A stretch of 47,946 bases of DNA from Staphylococcus coagulans (GTDB lineage: Bacteria; Bacillota; Bacilli; Staphylococcales; Staphylococcaceae). Every line of letters begins with the position of its first letter. Position 1 is the stretch's first letter. The translations under genes and the position numbers were made by a program. The notes below the pieces were generated by a model. That model searched no databases. It had not been told where the DNA came from and worked only from the letters and a program-made list of their open reading frames with translations. Positions 47,533 to 47,946 of this stretch are shown piece by piece. The DNA lies in NCBI RefSeq assembly GCF_002901995.1, contig NZ_PPQN01000031.1:1-47946 (forward strand). The letters are read 5' to 3'.

Positions 47533-47919
47533 TTATTGATTGACGTCTGTTACATTAGGCGTAATATAAACCGTTTTGATGCGATGTCTTTCTCCTGTTC
47601 CGTCCCCGAAAGTCATAGTGACCATCGTTTTCGAAGTTTTTTTGTAATCTGGATTTTCAAGTGAATAAACATAAAAAATAATTAATTGACTACCTCGCAC
47701 ATGGGCGCGATGGATAATTTCAAAGTTCCATTGGAGGTCATTTTTCTCCATCACTTGTTGCATGCGTTTTCGTAACATGTGAATGAGCGTTGACTTTGAT
47801 AATGATTGTGCCTCACCTAGCTCATTAATATAGTATGCTAATACGCGATTATCTACCATATTCTCTATACTTTCGATATCATTGCTTTTCCACGAACTCA
47901 TTAATGATATGTATGGCAT
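47533..47919 (-). CDS. NTF2-like (SnoaL-type) protein, 5' end probably cut by contig end
   Basis: 128 residues visible from the first ATG. The helix-strand pattern ISLMSSWKSNDIESIENMVDNRVLAYYI followed by mixed beta strands (LQWNFEIIHRAHVRGSQLIIFYVY) suggests an NTF2-like fold. No ribosome site precedes the ATG at 47919 and no in-frame stop separates it from the contig edge; genomic sequence ends at about 47924, so the true start may be beyond. Function unknown. Confidence 0.6.
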   Translation of the reverse strand: MPYISLMSSWKSNDIESIENMVDNRVLAYYINELGEAQSLSKSTLIHMLRKRMQQVMEKNDLQWNFEIIHRAHVRGSQLIIFYVYSLENPDYKKTSKTMVTMTFGDGTGERHRIKTVYITPNVTDVNQ

Positions 47920-47924
47920 TTAAC

Positions 47925-47946
47925 CTGTCTCTTATACACATCTGAC
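47925..47946. other. Nextera transposon adapter (sequencing artefact)
   Basis: The last 22 bases begin CTGTCTCTTATACACATCT, the reverse complement of the Tn5 mosaic end used in Nextera libraries, followed by GAC as in the adapter. Not genomic. Confidence 0.95.

Overview
The window is a draft contig from a coagulase-variable Staphylococcus. AT-rich DNA, the complete ilv-leu operon, tsaEB-rimI-tsaD, rex, agrBDCA/RNAIII, an SdrH-like gene, mroQ and groESL in this order are the staphylococcal agr neighbourhood. The AgrD peptide contains KYPFCIGYF, which from memory is the autoinducer reported for S. schleiferi, so S. schleiferi or S. coagulans is the best guess (inference; no search was run). The left edge lies inside a 5S rRNA gene and the last 22 bases are Nextera transposon-adapter sequence, so both edges are assembly limits.

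Layout. 1-130: end of an rRNA operon. 574-11740: minus-strand branched-chain amino acid operon ilvD-ilvB-ilvN-ilvC-leuA-leuB-leuC-leuD-ilvA, with CodY-like boxes and a peptide-coding attenuator rich in Ile/Leu/Val codons. 11.8-14.5 kb: t6A tRNA modification genes with rimI. 14.65-14.79 kb: a dense cluster of DnaA boxes. 14.9-21.1 kb: ABC-F protein, Rex redox repressor, thiosulfate/sulfur uptake pair, and a GH32 (ScrB-like) protein that has lost its catalytic acids. 21.2-24.7 kb: agr quorum-sensing locus with AgrA boxes, P2, P3, RNAIII and delta-toxin. 24.7-30.2 kb: nitrilase-family amidase, SdrH-like surface protein, MroQ-type protease, groES-groEL under HrcA (CIRCE) and CtsR-like control. 30.3-37 kb: phosphatase, two tandem MetQ-like lipoproteins without a transporter (the first frameshifted in its signal peptide), M20 peptidase, Ogt, radical SAM protein, aminotransferase. 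37.1-37.75 kb: a type I toxin-antitoxin locus of the Fst/par design and a small membrane protein. 38.4-40 kb: PmtA/PmtB-like ABC exporter. 40.1-43.8 kb: gluconate operon gntRKP with operator and cre. 43.9-47.9 kb: thioredoxin-like protein, DUF1700/DUF4097 pair, C45-family amidohydrolase, a tiny ORF and a truncated NTF2-like gene.

Functional links. MroQ (AgrD maturation in S. aureus) and a Pmt-like exporter (PSM/delta-toxin export in S. aureus) lie within about 16 kb of agr. The most notable observations are the Fst-like toxin-antitoxin unit with its diagnostic repeats, the GH32 pseudoenzyme where scrK-scrB sits in S. aureus, the DnaA-box cluster after tsaD, a possible RNA switch in the RNAIII leader over the delta-toxin ribosome site, and the frameshifted MetQ paralogue.
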